DNA of 64,000 nt from an uncultured Campylobacter sp. (GTDB taxonomy: Bacteria > Campylobacterota > Campylobacteria > Campylobacterales > Campylobacteraceae), in the NCBI RefSeq assembly GCF_938030145.1, contig NZ_CALHGM010000033.1, positions 37,393 through 101,392 of the forward strand. The letters run 5' to 3'. The notes beneath the pieces were generated by a model, which searched no databases, was not told where the DNA came from, and was given only the letters and a program-made list of their open reading frames with translations. Made by a program: the position numbers and the translations under genes. Shown here piece after piece: positions 52,310 to 61,865 of the stretch (position 1 is the stretch's first letter; each line of letters opens with the position of its first letter).

Positions 52310-53617
52310 TCATTTTGTTTTAAAATAGCGGAATTTCGGGCTATTTCTTAAATTTTTTAGTGGAAATTTGAAAATCGCGACGATTAGCGAGCGCCCTTTG
52401 TCGTTTTTAAGATCTACTTGCGCACCCATCGCTTGAGCAGCATTTTTGGCTAAAAATAGCCCGAGCCCCGCCCCCGGCTTGCCGCCATAGCGCTTAAAAG
52501 GGGCAAAATAATCGATCTCTTCGTTAAGCGGCTCGCCTTTGTTTGCGACCCGCACTATGAAATTTCCATCCGAAATTTCGCTCTCGATTAACACCTTTTC
52601 GCCGTCCGGAGAAAATTTTATGGCGTTTTGGATGAAATTTTGAATCACGTGCATAAAGAGGCTTTTCTGCATCGAAATTTCAAGCCGTTCAGGCTTAAGA
52701 TCCATCGTTAAGTCCTTGCCTGCCGTACGCGCTAAAATTTTAAAGCCCACGCATAGCTCCCGTAGATACGCGATCATATCGGTCTGCTCGGGCGCCTCAA
52801 ACTGCGCCCCCTCCTGCCGACCTATCTCTAGGATGGAGCTGATCATCTTATTCATATTATCGATCGAATCATTGTTATTTTTAAGCGCCTCGATATATTT
52901 CTCTCTCTCGCGCGGCTTGATGAGAGTAACTTCGTTTTTGGTTTTCATAACCGCAAGCGGAGTTTTAAGCTCGTGCGCGATGCCGATAAAAAGCTCTTTT
53001 TGATACATAATAAAGGTCTCGATGCGCTCAAGTAGGCGGTTTATGCTGTTTGAAAGCGGGCTAAATTCGCTTGGAATTTCCGCTGCGTCGATCGGCTTTA
53101 GAAATTTTTCATCCACCGAAGCAAGCCTTTGACTGATTAGCTTAATCGGCATCAGCAGCATACGCGAGAGAAACATTGCATAAAACACTACCAAAAATAT
53201 CATAGTCAAATTTACTAAAATTATGTCGATGAGTATTTGATTTACGATGTTTGCATAGACGCTAACGTCGGCTCGAATACTTAAAATTTTATCCTTACCA
53301 TAAGGGTAGTGCAGCTGTAAATAGCTCCTGCCGCCCTCGGAACTTTCGATAAATTTAGGCTTATTGATACTTTCGTTTTCGATGATTTTGCTCTCGTATT
53401 CGCCCGGCGTGTTTTGCAAAAAAGATGAAATTTTCTCAGGCGCCACGGAGACCTCTACAATTTTTTGTGCTCTTTGGATTAAATTTTGAACGGGAGTTTC
53501 GAAGATGGTAATTCTCATATAATTATAGAGCATTACCGAAAAAATGACAATTAGCATCAACGAAGCGGATGCTAATTGTATTACAAAGCGGACTCTTAGG
53601 CTTTTTGTGGAAAGCAA
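52310..53617 (-). CDS. Sensor histidine kinase next to cosR
   Basis: A 435-aa inner-membrane sensor kinase. Helices at about 10-30 and 135-160 flank a periplasmic sensor region of about 100 residues, followed by a HAMP-like linker. The H-box is GIAHELKTPLAVMK, the N-box NFIQNAIKFSP and the G-box AGLGLFLAK, so it should be active. It overlaps the cosR stop by 22 bp, so the two are translated together. CosR is an orphan in C. jejuni and H. pylori (HP1043), so this partner is notable. The signal is unknown. Confidence 0.92.
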   Translation of the reverse strand: MLSTKSLRVRFVIQLASASLMLIVIFSVMLYNYMRITIFETPVQNLIQRAQKIVEVSVAPEKISSFLQNTPGEYESKIIENESINKPKFIESSEGGRSYLQLHYPYGKDKILSIRADVSVYANIVNQILIDIILVNLTMIFLVVFYAMFLSRMLLMPIKLISQRLASVDEKFLKPIDAAEIPSEFSPLSNSINRLLERIETFIMYQKELFIGIAHELKTPLAVMKTKNEVTLIKPREREKYIEALKNNNDSIDNMNKMISSILEIGRQEGAQFEAPEQTDMIAYLRELCVGFKILARTAGKDLTMDLKPERLEISMQKSLFMHVIQNFIQNAIKFSPDGEKVLIESEISDGNFIVRVANKGEPLNEEIDYFAPFKRYGGKPGAGLGLFLAKNAAQAMGAQVDLKNDKGRSLIVAIFKFPLKNLRNSPKFRYFKTK

Positions 53618-54267
53618 AATCTATATCCGCGTCTGCGAACGGTCTCGATCGTAGAGATATTTAGAGGCTTATCCATTTTCTGGCGGATTTGATTGATCGC
53701 GACTTCGATGACGTTTGGCGTAACGAGCTCAGGCTCCTCCCAGATAGCGTCTAATAGCTGCTCTTTACTGACGATCTGATCGCTGTGGCGCGCCAAGTGA
53801 GTTAGTACCTCAAACGGCTTGCCCTTAAGCTCGATCTCTTGACCTAGATATGTGATCTTTTCCTCGTCCGGATCGATGATAAGATCGTCGATTTTGATGA
53901 TATTTGAGCCGCCGAAGCGAAGTCTAGCCTCGAGACGCGCTACTAAAACATCAAAGTCGAAAGGTTTTTTGATAAAATCGTCCGCGCCAGCGCGAAGCGC
54001 TTTTATCTCGCTTTCTTTATCGTCTTTTGCAGATAGCACGACGACAGAGGTGCGCGCGGATTTTTGCTTAACTAATGCGATGAGATCGATGCCGTTGCCG
54101 TCAGCTAGCATCCAATCGGTTAGCACCAAATCATAATTTCTAATGCCGATATAATACTCTGCGTCCTTAAAACTCTCGGAAGTATCCGTCTGATAGCCGA
54201 ACTCCATCAAGCCCTCCGCTATCGTCTTGTTTAAAGTCACCTCGTCCTCGACTATTAAAATTCTCAT
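53596..54267 (-). CDS. cosR: OmpR-family response regulator CosR/HsrA
   Basis: A 223-aa regulator whose DNA-binding domain is nearly the C. jejuni CosR sequence as I recall it (VRRRGYRFCFP at the end, FEVLTHLARHSDQIVSKEQL). CosR/HsrA is essential in C. jejuni and H. pylori and controls oxidative-stress and respiratory genes. The receiver here keeps acidic residues in VEDE, Asp51 in LTDWML and the Lys of IKKPFDF, so phosphorylation is chemically possible. A complete histidine kinase overlaps it downstream. First gene of a minus-strand run cosR-kinase-ferredoxin-ppx. Confidence 0.94.
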   Translation of the reverse strand: MRILIVEDEVTLNKTIAEGLMEFGYQTDTSESFKDAEYYIGIRNYDLVLTDWMLADGNGIDLIALVKQKSARTSVVVLSAKDDKESEIKALRAGADDFIKKPFDFDVLVARLEARLRFGGSNIIKIDDLIIDPDEEKITYLGQEIELKGKPFEVLTHLARHSDQIVSKEQLLDAIWEEPELVTPNVIEVAINQIRQKMDKPLNISTIETVRRRGYRFCFPQKA

Positions 54268-54343
54268 TTAATTTCCTTGCCTTAAAATTTTGCGGCGATT
54301 TTAACATATTTTAAGCAAAATTTCAAGATTTTTTAAAGAAATT

Positions 54344-54661
54344 TTAAAATTTTATCTCTATTTCCGCGCCGACGCTCGCGTCTTGTAAAATTTCGGGCTT
54401 TAAAATTTTCATATAAAAATAATCCATCGATCGAAATTTTGAGTGAAACTCCTGCGCGAAGTATTTTAGCGCGTCCTCTACGAGGCGAAATTTTTTCTCG
54501 CGGAACTCCGCTTTGATATATTCGCAAACCCGCGCATAGTCGATAAATTCTTCTGCTCCAAACTTCGCCCACACCCAGACGCGCTGCTCGCGCTTGCGCT
54601 CAAAATCCAGCGTCCCGATTATAGCGCCAAATTCCAGCTTTTCGATTAAAATTTTAATCAT
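54344..54661 (-). CDS. folB: Dihydroneopterin aldolase
   Basis: A 105-aa enzyme of folate synthesis that cleaves dihydroneopterin to hydroxymethyl-dihydropterin. The pattern EKLEFGAIIGTLDFERKREQ, then DYARVCEYIKAEF and RLVEDALKYFAQEF, matches the FolB fold, with the catalytic Lys expected near LKPE. The start overlaps the plsY stop by 4 bp. Slightly shorter than E. coli FolB. Confidence 0.85.
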   Translation of the reverse strand: MIKILIEKLEFGAIIGTLDFERKREQRVWVWAKFGAEEFIDYARVCEYIKAEFREKKFRLVEDALKYFAQEFHSKFRSMDYFYMKILKPEILQDASVGAEIEIKF

Positions 54662-55401
54662 ACTACGCGCTTTTCCTCGCCCTTAAGCAGCCTGGCGATA
54701 TTAGGCGCGTGTTTGTAAAATACGATGAAAACTATCAGAAAGATCGGCGCATGAGTGTTGATCGCCGGCATCTGCGGATGGATCACGTAGCTTGCTATCA
54801 CTAGCGCAAGCGCCGCTGCAAGCGATGCTACGGATGAAATTTTAACCGTCTTGCCGACTACAAACCAAACGGCAAGCGCGATGATAAGCTCGATAGGGAT
54901 GAAGCAAGCAAGCACGCCGGCTCCCGTCGCAATGCCCTTGCCGCCGTTAAATTTCAGATACGGGCTAAAGCAATGCCCAAGCACTGCAAAGACCGCCATG
55001 CTCCATAGCACGTTTTCATCAAAGCTTAAAGCCCGCGCGATCAGTATCGGCAGGACGCCCTTTAGCGCGTCGCAAGCGACGGTGAGGATCGCGAGCTTTT
55101 TTGCTTTTTTCGGATCGCGAGTTTTTAAGACGCGAAGGACGTTGGTAGCGCCTATGGAGCCGCTACCCTCGCTTTTGATATCCACGCCGCCGAGGTATTT
55201 GCCGATCAGTAGCCCAAAAGGGATCGCAGCGATCAGATACGCCGCGAAGTAGCACCAAAAATTCGGCGCCGTAAATGTCCTATATAAAATTCCAAGAATT
55301 CCGCTTCCTAGAATTCCATGCTCATCTCCTAGAAAATATTTTGAGCTCGGATCGCAGAGTGCGGCGTATATGATATTTAAAATTTCACTAAGTTTATCCA
55401 T
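54658..55401 (-). CDS. plsY: Glycerol-3-phosphate acyltransferase PlsY
   Basis: Inner-membrane enzyme that transfers acyl from acyl-phosphate (made by PlsX) to glycerol-3-phosphate. Motifs EGSGSIGATNVLR, GHCFSPYLKFNGGKGIATGAG and FYKHAPNIARLL are characteristic. The 247 aa include an N-terminal extension of about 47 residues before the first membrane helix, compared with about 200 aa in typical members. No later Met offers a better start. folB overlaps downstream. Confidence 0.93.
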   Translation of the reverse strand: MDKLSEILNIIYAALCDPSSKYFLGDEHGILGSGILGILYRTFTAPNFWCYFAAYLIAAIPFGLLIGKYLGGVDIKSEGSGSIGATNVLRVLKTRDPKKAKKLAILTVACDALKGVLPILIARALSFDENVLWSMAVFAVLGHCFSPYLKFNGGKGIATGAGVLACFIPIELIIALAVWFVVGKTVKISSVASLAAALALVIASYVIHPQMPAINTHAPIFLIVFIVFYKHAPNIARLLKGEEKRVV

Positions 55402-55413
55402 AAAATTCTCCCT

Positions 55414-57705
55414 TTAGCTCTTCCAAAGTAGCGAAATTTTCTCGTCGTAAATGTCGGTTTTCTTCGGCGAAATTTCTTTCGTTTCGAGTTTAATGTTTTT
55501 TAGATCCAGGCTCTGTTTTAGCGCGTCTACTTCAGCCTCAAATTTCTGCGTAAGCACTTCCAGCTCCTCTTGTAGCGCGCTTAGGCTATTTTCGGCATTT
55601 TTGGCTTCGCTGCGCTCGTTTAAAATTTTATGCGCACTCTTGGCGCCGCTGATCGCTTTAGAGATATTGCTAGCGCTGCGCGAGCGGCCTAAAAACGCGC
55701 CCAAGATCGCTCCGCCTATGTTTAGCGCCGCATCCACCCCGCGACTTAGCACGTCGCCCTTTTCTTTCTCGTATTTTTCGCTAGCGCGCGAAATTTTATC
55801 CTCAAGGCGCGCCTTTTCCTTTTCAAATTTAGCCGTGATCTCGTCGGTTTTGACCTCTAGGGCTTCATTTGCCTTATCGCCTAGGCGCACGAAAAACTCC
55901 TCCCTGCTCTCGCCCGGTTTTGAGAGCAGATCAAGCGCGCTAAAAAGCTCGAGTTTTTCATTGCGATATAGCCACTCCTTAAAGCTTTTAAGCTGAGCGT
56001 TTAAATTTTTTGCGCCCGCGATGAAGCTAGGAAGCGCGCCGTAGAGCGAGCCCGCTTGCTCATGTCCGCTTAAATTTGCAACTTCTCGCGTGCTTGCTTC
56101 ATTCCAATCTATTTCGCTTGCGTCCGAAAGCGAAAGCAAAAAGGAACGCTGCTGCGTAAAATCGACTCCCTTGTCGCAAAATCGCATCTTTGCGCTTGCA
56201 TACAGATACGGGCTTAGCTCAAGGCTCGCGCCGTAGCTGTAAAGCTGCGAAATTTCAGCAGAAACTACGGGTTTGGCGGAGCCAGCGGATTTGACGCCTT
56301 GAGCGGCGCCTGACACGGACGAAATTTCAGCCTTTTTGTCTTTCATTAAATTTGAAATTTGCTCGTTGCTTAAAGGGCCTTTTAAATAACTTAGCGCAAA
56401 GCGCGTCTCGATTACCCGCAGCACGTCCTCGTTGATGTTTTTTACCAAAAAATTTCGCTTTTTGAGATTTGAAATTTTCTCCATAAGCACGCTTTTGTCG
56501 ATCGGATTTGAGCCGATACCGCTTAAGCCGCTGATGACGCGCTCTTTATCCTGCGCGGTCTGCAAGCGCCCGATAAACCACGTACCGATATTGCTAAGCC
56601 CCTTGTAATCGAGATCGACCGGGTTTTGCGTCGATAGAACGCAACCAAGACCGAACGCGCGAGCCTGCTTCAGCAGCGTAAGCATCGGAGTTTTGCTCGG
56701 CGGATTGCCGTTTGGAGGGAAGAAGCCGTAAATTTCATCCATATAAAGCACGGCGCGCAGCGAGCTCGTACCGCTGGTGGTGCGCATCCATTTGATCATC
56801 TCGCCCAAAAGCAGCGTGACGAAAAACATCCTTTCATCGTCGTTTAGATGCGCGATGGAAAATATATTCGCTCTCGCCCTGCCGTTTTCATCAAAGAGCA
56901 TCTTGGCGATATTTAGCCGCTCACCCTCGCACCAAAGCTTAAAACTAGGGCTTGCGATGAGTGCGTTAATCTTCATTGCAAGCGCCATTCGCTTATCGCT
57001 CGGGAAAAAGGTATTGACGTCGAAAACACCGATTTTATCGAAAGGCGGATTGCCGATCTGCGCGATGAGATCCACCACGCTCACCCCCTCGCCTCTACCG
57101 AAATGATAAGACAGAATTTGGCTGATTAGTAAAAATTCCGGCGAGCTGAGATTATCGCTGCTAATCCCCGCGAGGCTTAGCACGCTAGTGGCGATACCGC
57201 CGACGTAGTTATTCAAATCCTCTTCGTTTAAGCCCTTCGGCGCTTCAAAGTCGCTTAGCAGGCTGATTCCAAGACCCGCGCTTGATTTGGGCGTATAAAT
57301 TCTAAAATCGGCGCTGTTTTTCAAAAGCTCCACTCTCGTCAGGTCTTGATACGAGCCCTCGATCCCCTCGCGCCAAGTATTTGCGGTCCCCTCGGCGTAC
57401 TCGCGCACGCTAAGGCCTTTGTTTTGCGCCTCGGCCTCGTCAGTATAAGGCTCAAAATCCTCGGCCCTCATCTGCGGAAAGGTAAGAGCTAAATTCGTTA
57501 GATCGCCTTTCGGGTCGATAATGATGGATGGGATATTATCGATCGCGGCTTCCTCTAGCAGCGTGATACCAAGCCCCGTTTTGCCGCTGCCCGTCATTCC
57601 TATGATAAGCGCGTGAGTCGTCAGATCCTTGTTTTTATACAAAAACGGCTCGCTGTTTTCAAGCCCCAGATAAAAAAGCTTTAAATTTTCTTGAAGCGTT
57701 TTCAT
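55414..57705 (-). CDS. HerA-like DUF853 ATPase
   Basis: A 763-aa cytoplasmic ATPase of the DUF853/HerA-FtsK class. Walker A IIGMTGSGKTGLG (about residue 36), Walker B LYMDEIYGFFPP (about 320), and STQNPVDLDYKGLSNIGTW near 355 are typical. A coiled-coil region lies at about residues 615-660 and 710-750, with a Gly-rich GGAILGAFLGRSRSAS between. DUF853 proteins are linked to DNA translocation or to unknown hexameric ATPase tasks. It precedes plsY by 12 bp. Confidence 0.85.
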   Translation of the reverse strand: MKTLQENLKLFYLGLENSEPFLYKNKDLTTHALIIGMTGSGKTGLGITLLEEAAIDNIPSIIIDPKGDLTNLALTFPQMRAEDFEPYTDEAEAQNKGLSVREYAEGTANTWREGIEGSYQDLTRVELLKNSADFRIYTPKSSAGLGISLLSDFEAPKGLNEEDLNNYVGGIATSVLSLAGISSDNLSSPEFLLISQILSYHFGRGEGVSVVDLIAQIGNPPFDKIGVFDVNTFFPSDKRMALAMKINALIASPSFKLWCEGERLNIAKMLFDENGRARANIFSIAHLNDDERMFFVTLLLGEMIKWMRTTSGTSSLRAVLYMDEIYGFFPPNGNPPSKTPMLTLLKQARAFGLGCVLSTQNPVDLDYKGLSNIGTWFIGRLQTAQDKERVISGLSGIGSNPIDKSVLMEKISNLKKRNFLVKNINEDVLRVIETRFALSYLKGPLSNEQISNLMKDKKAEISSVSGAAQGVKSAGSAKPVVSAEISQLYSYGASLELSPYLYASAKMRFCDKGVDFTQQRSFLLSLSDASEIDWNEASTREVANLSGHEQAGSLYGALPSFIAGAKNLNAQLKSFKEWLYRNEKLELFSALDLLSKPGESREEFFVRLGDKANEALEVKTDEITAKFEKEKARLEDKISRASEKYEKEKGDVLSRGVDAALNIGGAILGAFLGRSRSASNISKAISGAKSAHKILNERSEAKNAENSLSALQEELEVLTQKFEAEVDALKQSLDLKNIKLETKEISPKKTDIYDEKISLLWKS

Positions 57706-57769
57706 TGCGTTCCTTAAATTTGCAATTTGCGCGGCATTATATCATTTAAATTTTTAAATTTAAATTTGC

Positions 57770-57775
57770 TACAAT
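57770..57775 (+). promoter_or_regulatory. Putative -10 box (TACAAT) for the MetF-like gene
   Basis: GCTACAAT 25 bp upstream of the GTG at 57800. A transcript starting near 57782 would exclude the GTG at 57776. Confidence 0.45.
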
Positions 57776-57799
57776 GTGCGAAAAATCAAGGAATGGCAA

Positions 57800-58723
57800 G
57801 TGTTAAAAGAAAAAATTAGAAACGAAAAAAGCGGAATTTTGCTCTATGGCATCGTTCCGCCTAAAATCACGTCCTCTCAAGACGAGCTCGAGCGCCTAGG
57901 TACGGCGTGGTCGCAGCGCCTAGGCGAATGCGAATGCGACGGCATCGTCATCTACGATCTACAAGATGAAAGCGCGCGCACGAAAGATGAGCGGACCTTC
58001 CCTTTTGTGCATACGATCGATCCTGCGCGCTACTACACGCAGTATCTACACACCGATAAAGAAGCGATCATCTACCGCGCGGTAGGCAAATACGACGAGG
58101 CGGAATTTTGCGAAATTCTAAGGCATGCCGCAAGCGGACTGGGTGTTTTCGTGGGGGCGAGCTCCAAAAACGAAGAATGCAAACTGCATCTAAGCCGCGC
58201 CTACGAGATCAAGCGACTTGTAGCGCAGCATCTTTGCCTAGGCGGCATCTGCATTCCTGAACGCCATGAAAAGAGCCGCGACGAGCACCTTAAAATCGCA
58301 GAGAAGACTGCAGACGGATGCGAATTTTTTATCACTCAGGCGGTTTATAATGTGCAAAATGCCAAAGATTTCATCGACGATTACGCCGCTTTGGAGTGCA
58401 AAAAGGTGCCGATAATCTTTACTTTCACGCCGTGCGGCAGCCTAAAGACGCTTGAGTTTATGAAATGGCTTGGCATCTCGGTGCCAGATTTTTTGCAGCA
58501 GCGGCTGCAAAGCAGCGTCGATATCTTGCAAAGTTCAACAGCGCTGTGCGCAGAGATGTTTGATTTCATCTATAAATATGCCCTCGCAAAAGGCGTAAGC
58601 GTAGGCGCAAACGTCGAGAGCGTAAGCACCCGCCGCGTCGAAATCGAAGCCTCGCTCAGCTTACTAAAAGAGATCAGAAAAATTATCCTTAAACACGAGA
58701 ATTTGGGATTTTACGTTATTTAA
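57800..58723 (+). CDS. MetF-like methylenetetrahydrofolate reductase family protein
   Basis: A 307-aa TIM-barrel protein resembling methylenetetrahydrofolate reductase, of the kind lacking close similarity to E. coli MetF. ILLYGIVPPKI near the start, DGIVIYDLQDES, LCLGGICIPERHEKSRDE and CEFFITQAVYNVQNAKDFID follow the MetF order, with the GlyGlyIle-type strand in the middle. Loss of the usual strict motifs leaves the reaction open. The GTG at 57800 has AAGGA 7 bp upstream, while the frame opens at a GTG at 57776 that would overlap the promoter. Single gene, plus strand. Confidence 0.8.
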   Translation: MLKEKIRNEKSGILLYGIVPPKITSSQDELERLGTAWSQRLGECECDGIVIYDLQDESARTKDERTFPFVHTIDPARYYTQYLHTDKEAIIYRAVGKYDEAEFCEILRHAASGLGVFVGASSKNEECKLHLSRAYEIKRLVAQHLCLGGICIPERHEKSRDEHLKIAEKTADGCEFFITQAVYNVQNAKDFIDDYAALECKKVPIIFTFTPCGSLKTLEFMKWLGISVPDFLQQRLQSSVDILQSSTALCAEMFDFIYKYALAKGVSVGANVESVSTRRVEIEASLSLLKEIRKIILKHENLGFYVI

Positions 58724-59696
58724 AATTTTAAACCTGGCGCACGAGCAACACTCTAGATAGTCCAAGCTAACGGAGGAATTTTAAATAATTTCAGATCGCT
58801 TTCTAAAAAATAATCGAAATTTTATCCGAACGGAATTTGAACTTAAAATTTATAAAAAATTGCCCCAATAATATGCTTTAATAACTGTCGTCCATAATTG
58901 TGAGATGATATTTTGTGCGAAATTTTTCAATGCTTACAATGGCATAGAGCTAGGCCTACCATCAAAACCTATAAATATCTGTAGCTTTCGCACTAAAACT
59001 AAACGCATTGACCGCTTCAGTCTGCAGCTGACGCGAGACCGCACCCTCCGGCTCGCCGCTATCTACACAGGGATAATTTTAATATCCTATCCTTTTTTAG
59101 AGCATATTGTATAGCGGAGAGATGGAATAACTGGAGGTTTTAACGAACCCAATATAGATACGACGCTCCTGCACTCATGACATAGCGTCCCTTATTGTTC
59201 CATTCGTAGTATTTGATTTAAATTTACCGGCGTTTATGCTAAATTTCAAATCTAAGGCAATTTGATGCTTGCTGTTGTGAGCGTTTTGGTATTTGAATTT
59301 TATTCTACAGTATATGTGTAGGTCACTCAAAAGATCTACATACGCCGCCGTAAAAATACTTGTCGAGCTTTGCAGCCAATTACAAGCCGTTAATGTATAG
59401 AATCAGCTGAAATTAACACCCATTTAAGCTATTGCATATTTGATTTCTTTTATATTCTAAAAGCCCGTCACCAAAAAGCAGCAGACCTAAGACTAACGTC
59501 GTTTTACTATCTCACGCAGAAGCCGATATGCAAACTGCGCAAGATTATAATATGATTTCAATCGCAAACGCTTCATTTTAAAATTTTGAAACCTAACTCG
59601 GAATAAATATAAATTTGAAATTAGTTTTGTAAATAAGCTTGGAATTTTAACTCTTAAATATGGCGAAATTCAAAGATTAATGAAATTTAAAAAATG
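58724..59696. other. Long A+T-rich gap, no convincing gene
   Basis: About 970 bp of lower G+C than the surroundings and without the dense RAATTY pattern. A 69-codon frame at 58905-59114 (MIFCAKFFNAYNGIELG at the start) and a short minus-strand fragment at about 59155-59230 reading YYEWNNKGRYVMSAGASY could be gene remnants, but neither is recognisable. No RNA gene seen. Confidence 0.5.
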
Positions 59697-60695
59697 CTAG
59701 TTTATGCTCTTGCCACCGAATTTCAAAAGCGCGCTGCCCCACGTAAAGCCGCCGCCGAACGCATCAAGTAGCATAAGCGAGCCGTTTTTGAGTCTGCCAC
59801 TCTCGTAAGCGTCATTTATCGCCATCGGGATCGACGCCGAGCTCGTGTTGCCGTATTTACCGATCGTAAGCACGCACTGCTCGTCGCTAAATTCTAGCCT
59901 CGCCTTAACCGCCTCGATGATGCGTAAATTTGCCTGATGTGGGATAAAAAGATCGACCTGCTCGGGCGAAATTTTATTTTTCTCCAAAATATCCACGACG
60001 TCGTTACTAAGCGTCGGTACCGCAATTTTAAAGACCTCACGCCCGGCCATCTGCATGAAGCCCAGCTTTTCGTCGATGATTTTTTGGCTGAGTGGATTGA
60101 CGCTGCCTGGGGCTGCAGTGATGAGAAGATCGCCCTTACTGCCGTCGCTAGCGGTATGAATGTCGATGATTTCGTTATCGTCGCGTGCCGCGATAATCGC
60201 AGCGCCTGCGCCATCGCCGAAAAGTATGCACGTAGCGCGGTCGCTCCAATCGACTATCGAACTTAGCTTTTCCGTGCCGATTATCAGTATGTGCTTTTTG
60301 GCGCCGCTTTCGATGAGGGATTTTGCAAGCTCTAAAAGATAGATGAAGCCCGTACAGGCGGCATTTATATCAAACGCCGTGATGCCGAAGTTTAAACCCA
60401 GCTTATCCGCGATGACGCACGCAGTCGAGGGCATGCAGAAATAATCGGGCGAGATCGTGGCGCAGATTATCGCATCGATCTCATTTTTTTGTAAGCCGCT
60501 ACGCTCGATCGCCTTTAACGCCGCTTTCGCGCCTAGATCACTAGTACTCTCGCCCTTCGCGATACGGCGCTCATGAATGCCTGTTCGCTTGACGATCCAT
60601 TCATCGCTCGTTTCAACCATCTTTTCAAGATCGAAATTAGTTAAAATTTCGCTCGGCGCGTATGCTGCGATTGAGATCATCGAGGCTTTTTGCAT
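59697..60695 (-). CDS. fabH: 3-oxoacyl-ACP synthase III
   Basis: Condensing enzyme that starts fatty-acid synthesis from acetyl-CoA and malonyl-ACP. The catalytic triad is visible: Cys in INAACTGFIYLLELA (about residue 114), His in FIPHQANLRIIEA and Asn in KYGNTSSASIPMA. The N-terminal TSDEWIVKRTGIHERR is typical. 332 aa. It lies 8 bp downstream of plsX in the ndk-yceD-rpmF-plsX-fabH operon, as in C. jejuni (Cj0332c to Cj0328c). Confidence 0.96.
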   Translation of the reverse strand: MQKASMISIAAYAPSEILTNFDLEKMVETSDEWIVKRTGIHERRIAKGESTSDLGAKAALKAIERSGLQKNEIDAIICATISPDYFCMPSTACVIADKLGLNFGITAFDINAACTGFIYLLELAKSLIESGAKKHILIIGTEKLSSIVDWSDRATCILFGDGAGAAIIAARDDNEIIDIHTASDGSKGDLLITAAPGSVNPLSQKIIDEKLGFMQMAGREVFKIAVPTLSNDVVDILEKNKISPEQVDLFIPHQANLRIIEAVKARLEFSDEQCVLTIGKYGNTSSASIPMAINDAYESGRLKNGSLMLLDAFGGGFTWGSALLKFGGKSIN

Positions 60696-60703
60696 TCGTT
60701 TTC

Positions 60704-61696
60704 CTATTCGTTTGAAGAAATTTCGCTTTCTATCGCGGAGTTGATTTTGGAGTCTGCAAATTTAAGCGCTTGAAAGATCGCGTTTTTAACGGCTTTCGGG
60801 GTACTTTTGCCGTGACTTATGATGACGCACTCTTTGACGCCTAAAAGCGGCGCGCCGCCGTATTCATCGTAATCCGTGCTTTTCTTGATAATTTTAAAGA
60901 CGCGCTTCATCAAAATGGAGCCAGCGATAGCAATCGGAGATTTTTTTGTTTCGTTTTTGATAAGTTTGCCGATAGCGCTCGCGACGCCTTCGCTGGATTT
61001 TAGCATAATGTTGCCAATAAATCCATCGCACACGACCACGTCTACCGAGCCGTCAAAAATTTGATTGCCTTCGACATTACCAATAAAATTTTGCATATTC
61101 TTAAGCATATGAAAGGCTTCTTTTGTTACCTCGTTGCCTTTACTATCCTCCTCGCCGTTGGATAATAAGCCGATGCGTGGTGCGTTTAGGCCCATAATCT
61201 CCTTGGCGTATGCTTCGCCCATAATCGCGAATTGAAACAAATTCTCAGGCTTACAATCCACATAAGCGCCCACATCCAGCACAAGCGTGCGACCGCCTAT
61301 GGAATTTGGCATCAGCGTAGCAATCGCCGGGCGTAAAATGCCTTTCAGCCTTCCTATGCGAAGCGTAGCAAGGCTCATCGTAGCACCGCTATGTCCTGCT
61401 GATACCACGGCTTTGCAAGTGCCGTCTTTTACTAGATCGACCGCTTTAAAGATGCTACTCTCTTTGCGTTTAAGAGCGTCCGTCGCACCCTCTTTCATCT
61501 CGAAAACTTCGCTTGCAGCTACGTAAGTAATATATTTCTCAAAGCCTTGATCTTGTGGAATAAAAGGCTTGATTTGCGCTTCGTCGCCTACCAAAAACGC
61601 ATTAAATTTACGCTCTCGTAGCGCATCTACGACTCCGTTTATTATCGGCTCGCAGCCGAAATCACCGCCCATCGCGTCTATAGCAACGGAAATCAT
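60704..61696 (-). CDS. plsX: Phosphate acyltransferase PlsX
   Basis: Converts acyl-ACP to acyl-phosphate for phospholipid synthesis; its product is used by PlsY, encoded at 54658. The start IAIDAMGGDFG-type block (VAIDAMGGDFGCEPIING), SAGHSGATMSLATLRIGRL and VCDGFIGNIMLKSSEG are family hallmarks. 330 aa. Four bp after rpmF. Confidence 0.96.
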   Translation of the reverse strand: MISVAIDAMGGDFGCEPIINGVVDALRERKFNAFLVGDEAQIKPFIPQDQGFEKYITYVAASEVFEMKEGATDALKRKESSIFKAVDLVKDGTCKAVVSAGHSGATMSLATLRIGRLKGILRPAIATLMPNSIGGRTLVLDVGAYVDCKPENLFQFAIMGEAYAKEIMGLNAPRIGLLSNGEEDSKGNEVTKEAFHMLKNMQNFIGNVEGNQIFDGSVDVVVCDGFIGNIMLKSSEGVASAIGKLIKNETKKSPIAIAGSILMKRVFKIIKKSTDYDEYGGAPLLGVKECVIISHGKSTPKAVKNAIFQALKFADSKINSAIESEISSNE

Positions 61697-61700
61697 CGGA

Positions 61701-61847
61701 TTAATATTCGCCCGTAGTTTTGTTTATTCTATGCGGAATTTTCCAGCTTCCGTCTTTATCTTTGACGGGAATCGGAAGGGTCACTTTGTAGTGAGTGCGT
61801 CTTTTCGCCGCACGAGTTTTACTAACTCTTCGCTTTGGAACTACCAT
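61701..61847 (-). CDS. rpmF: 50S ribosomal protein L32
   Basis: A 48-aa protein reading MVVPKRRVSKTRAAKRRTHY, then a basic middle and HRINKTTGEY at the end, which is the Campylobacterota L32. GGAGAAAAA precedes the ATG. It lies between yceD (18 bp) and plsX (4 bp), the classical yceD-rpmF-plsX-fabH order that couples ribosome and lipid synthesis. Confidence 0.96.
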   Translation of the reverse strand: MVVPKRRVSKTRAAKRRTHYKVTLPIPVKDKDGSWKIPHRINKTTGEY

Positions 61848-61865
61848 TTTTTCTCCTTTATAAAT

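Noticed and set aside
58905..59114. 69-aa plus-strand frame in the gap before fabH
   Set aside because: No good ribosome site or recognisable similarity; kept only as a possible remnant in the gap description.
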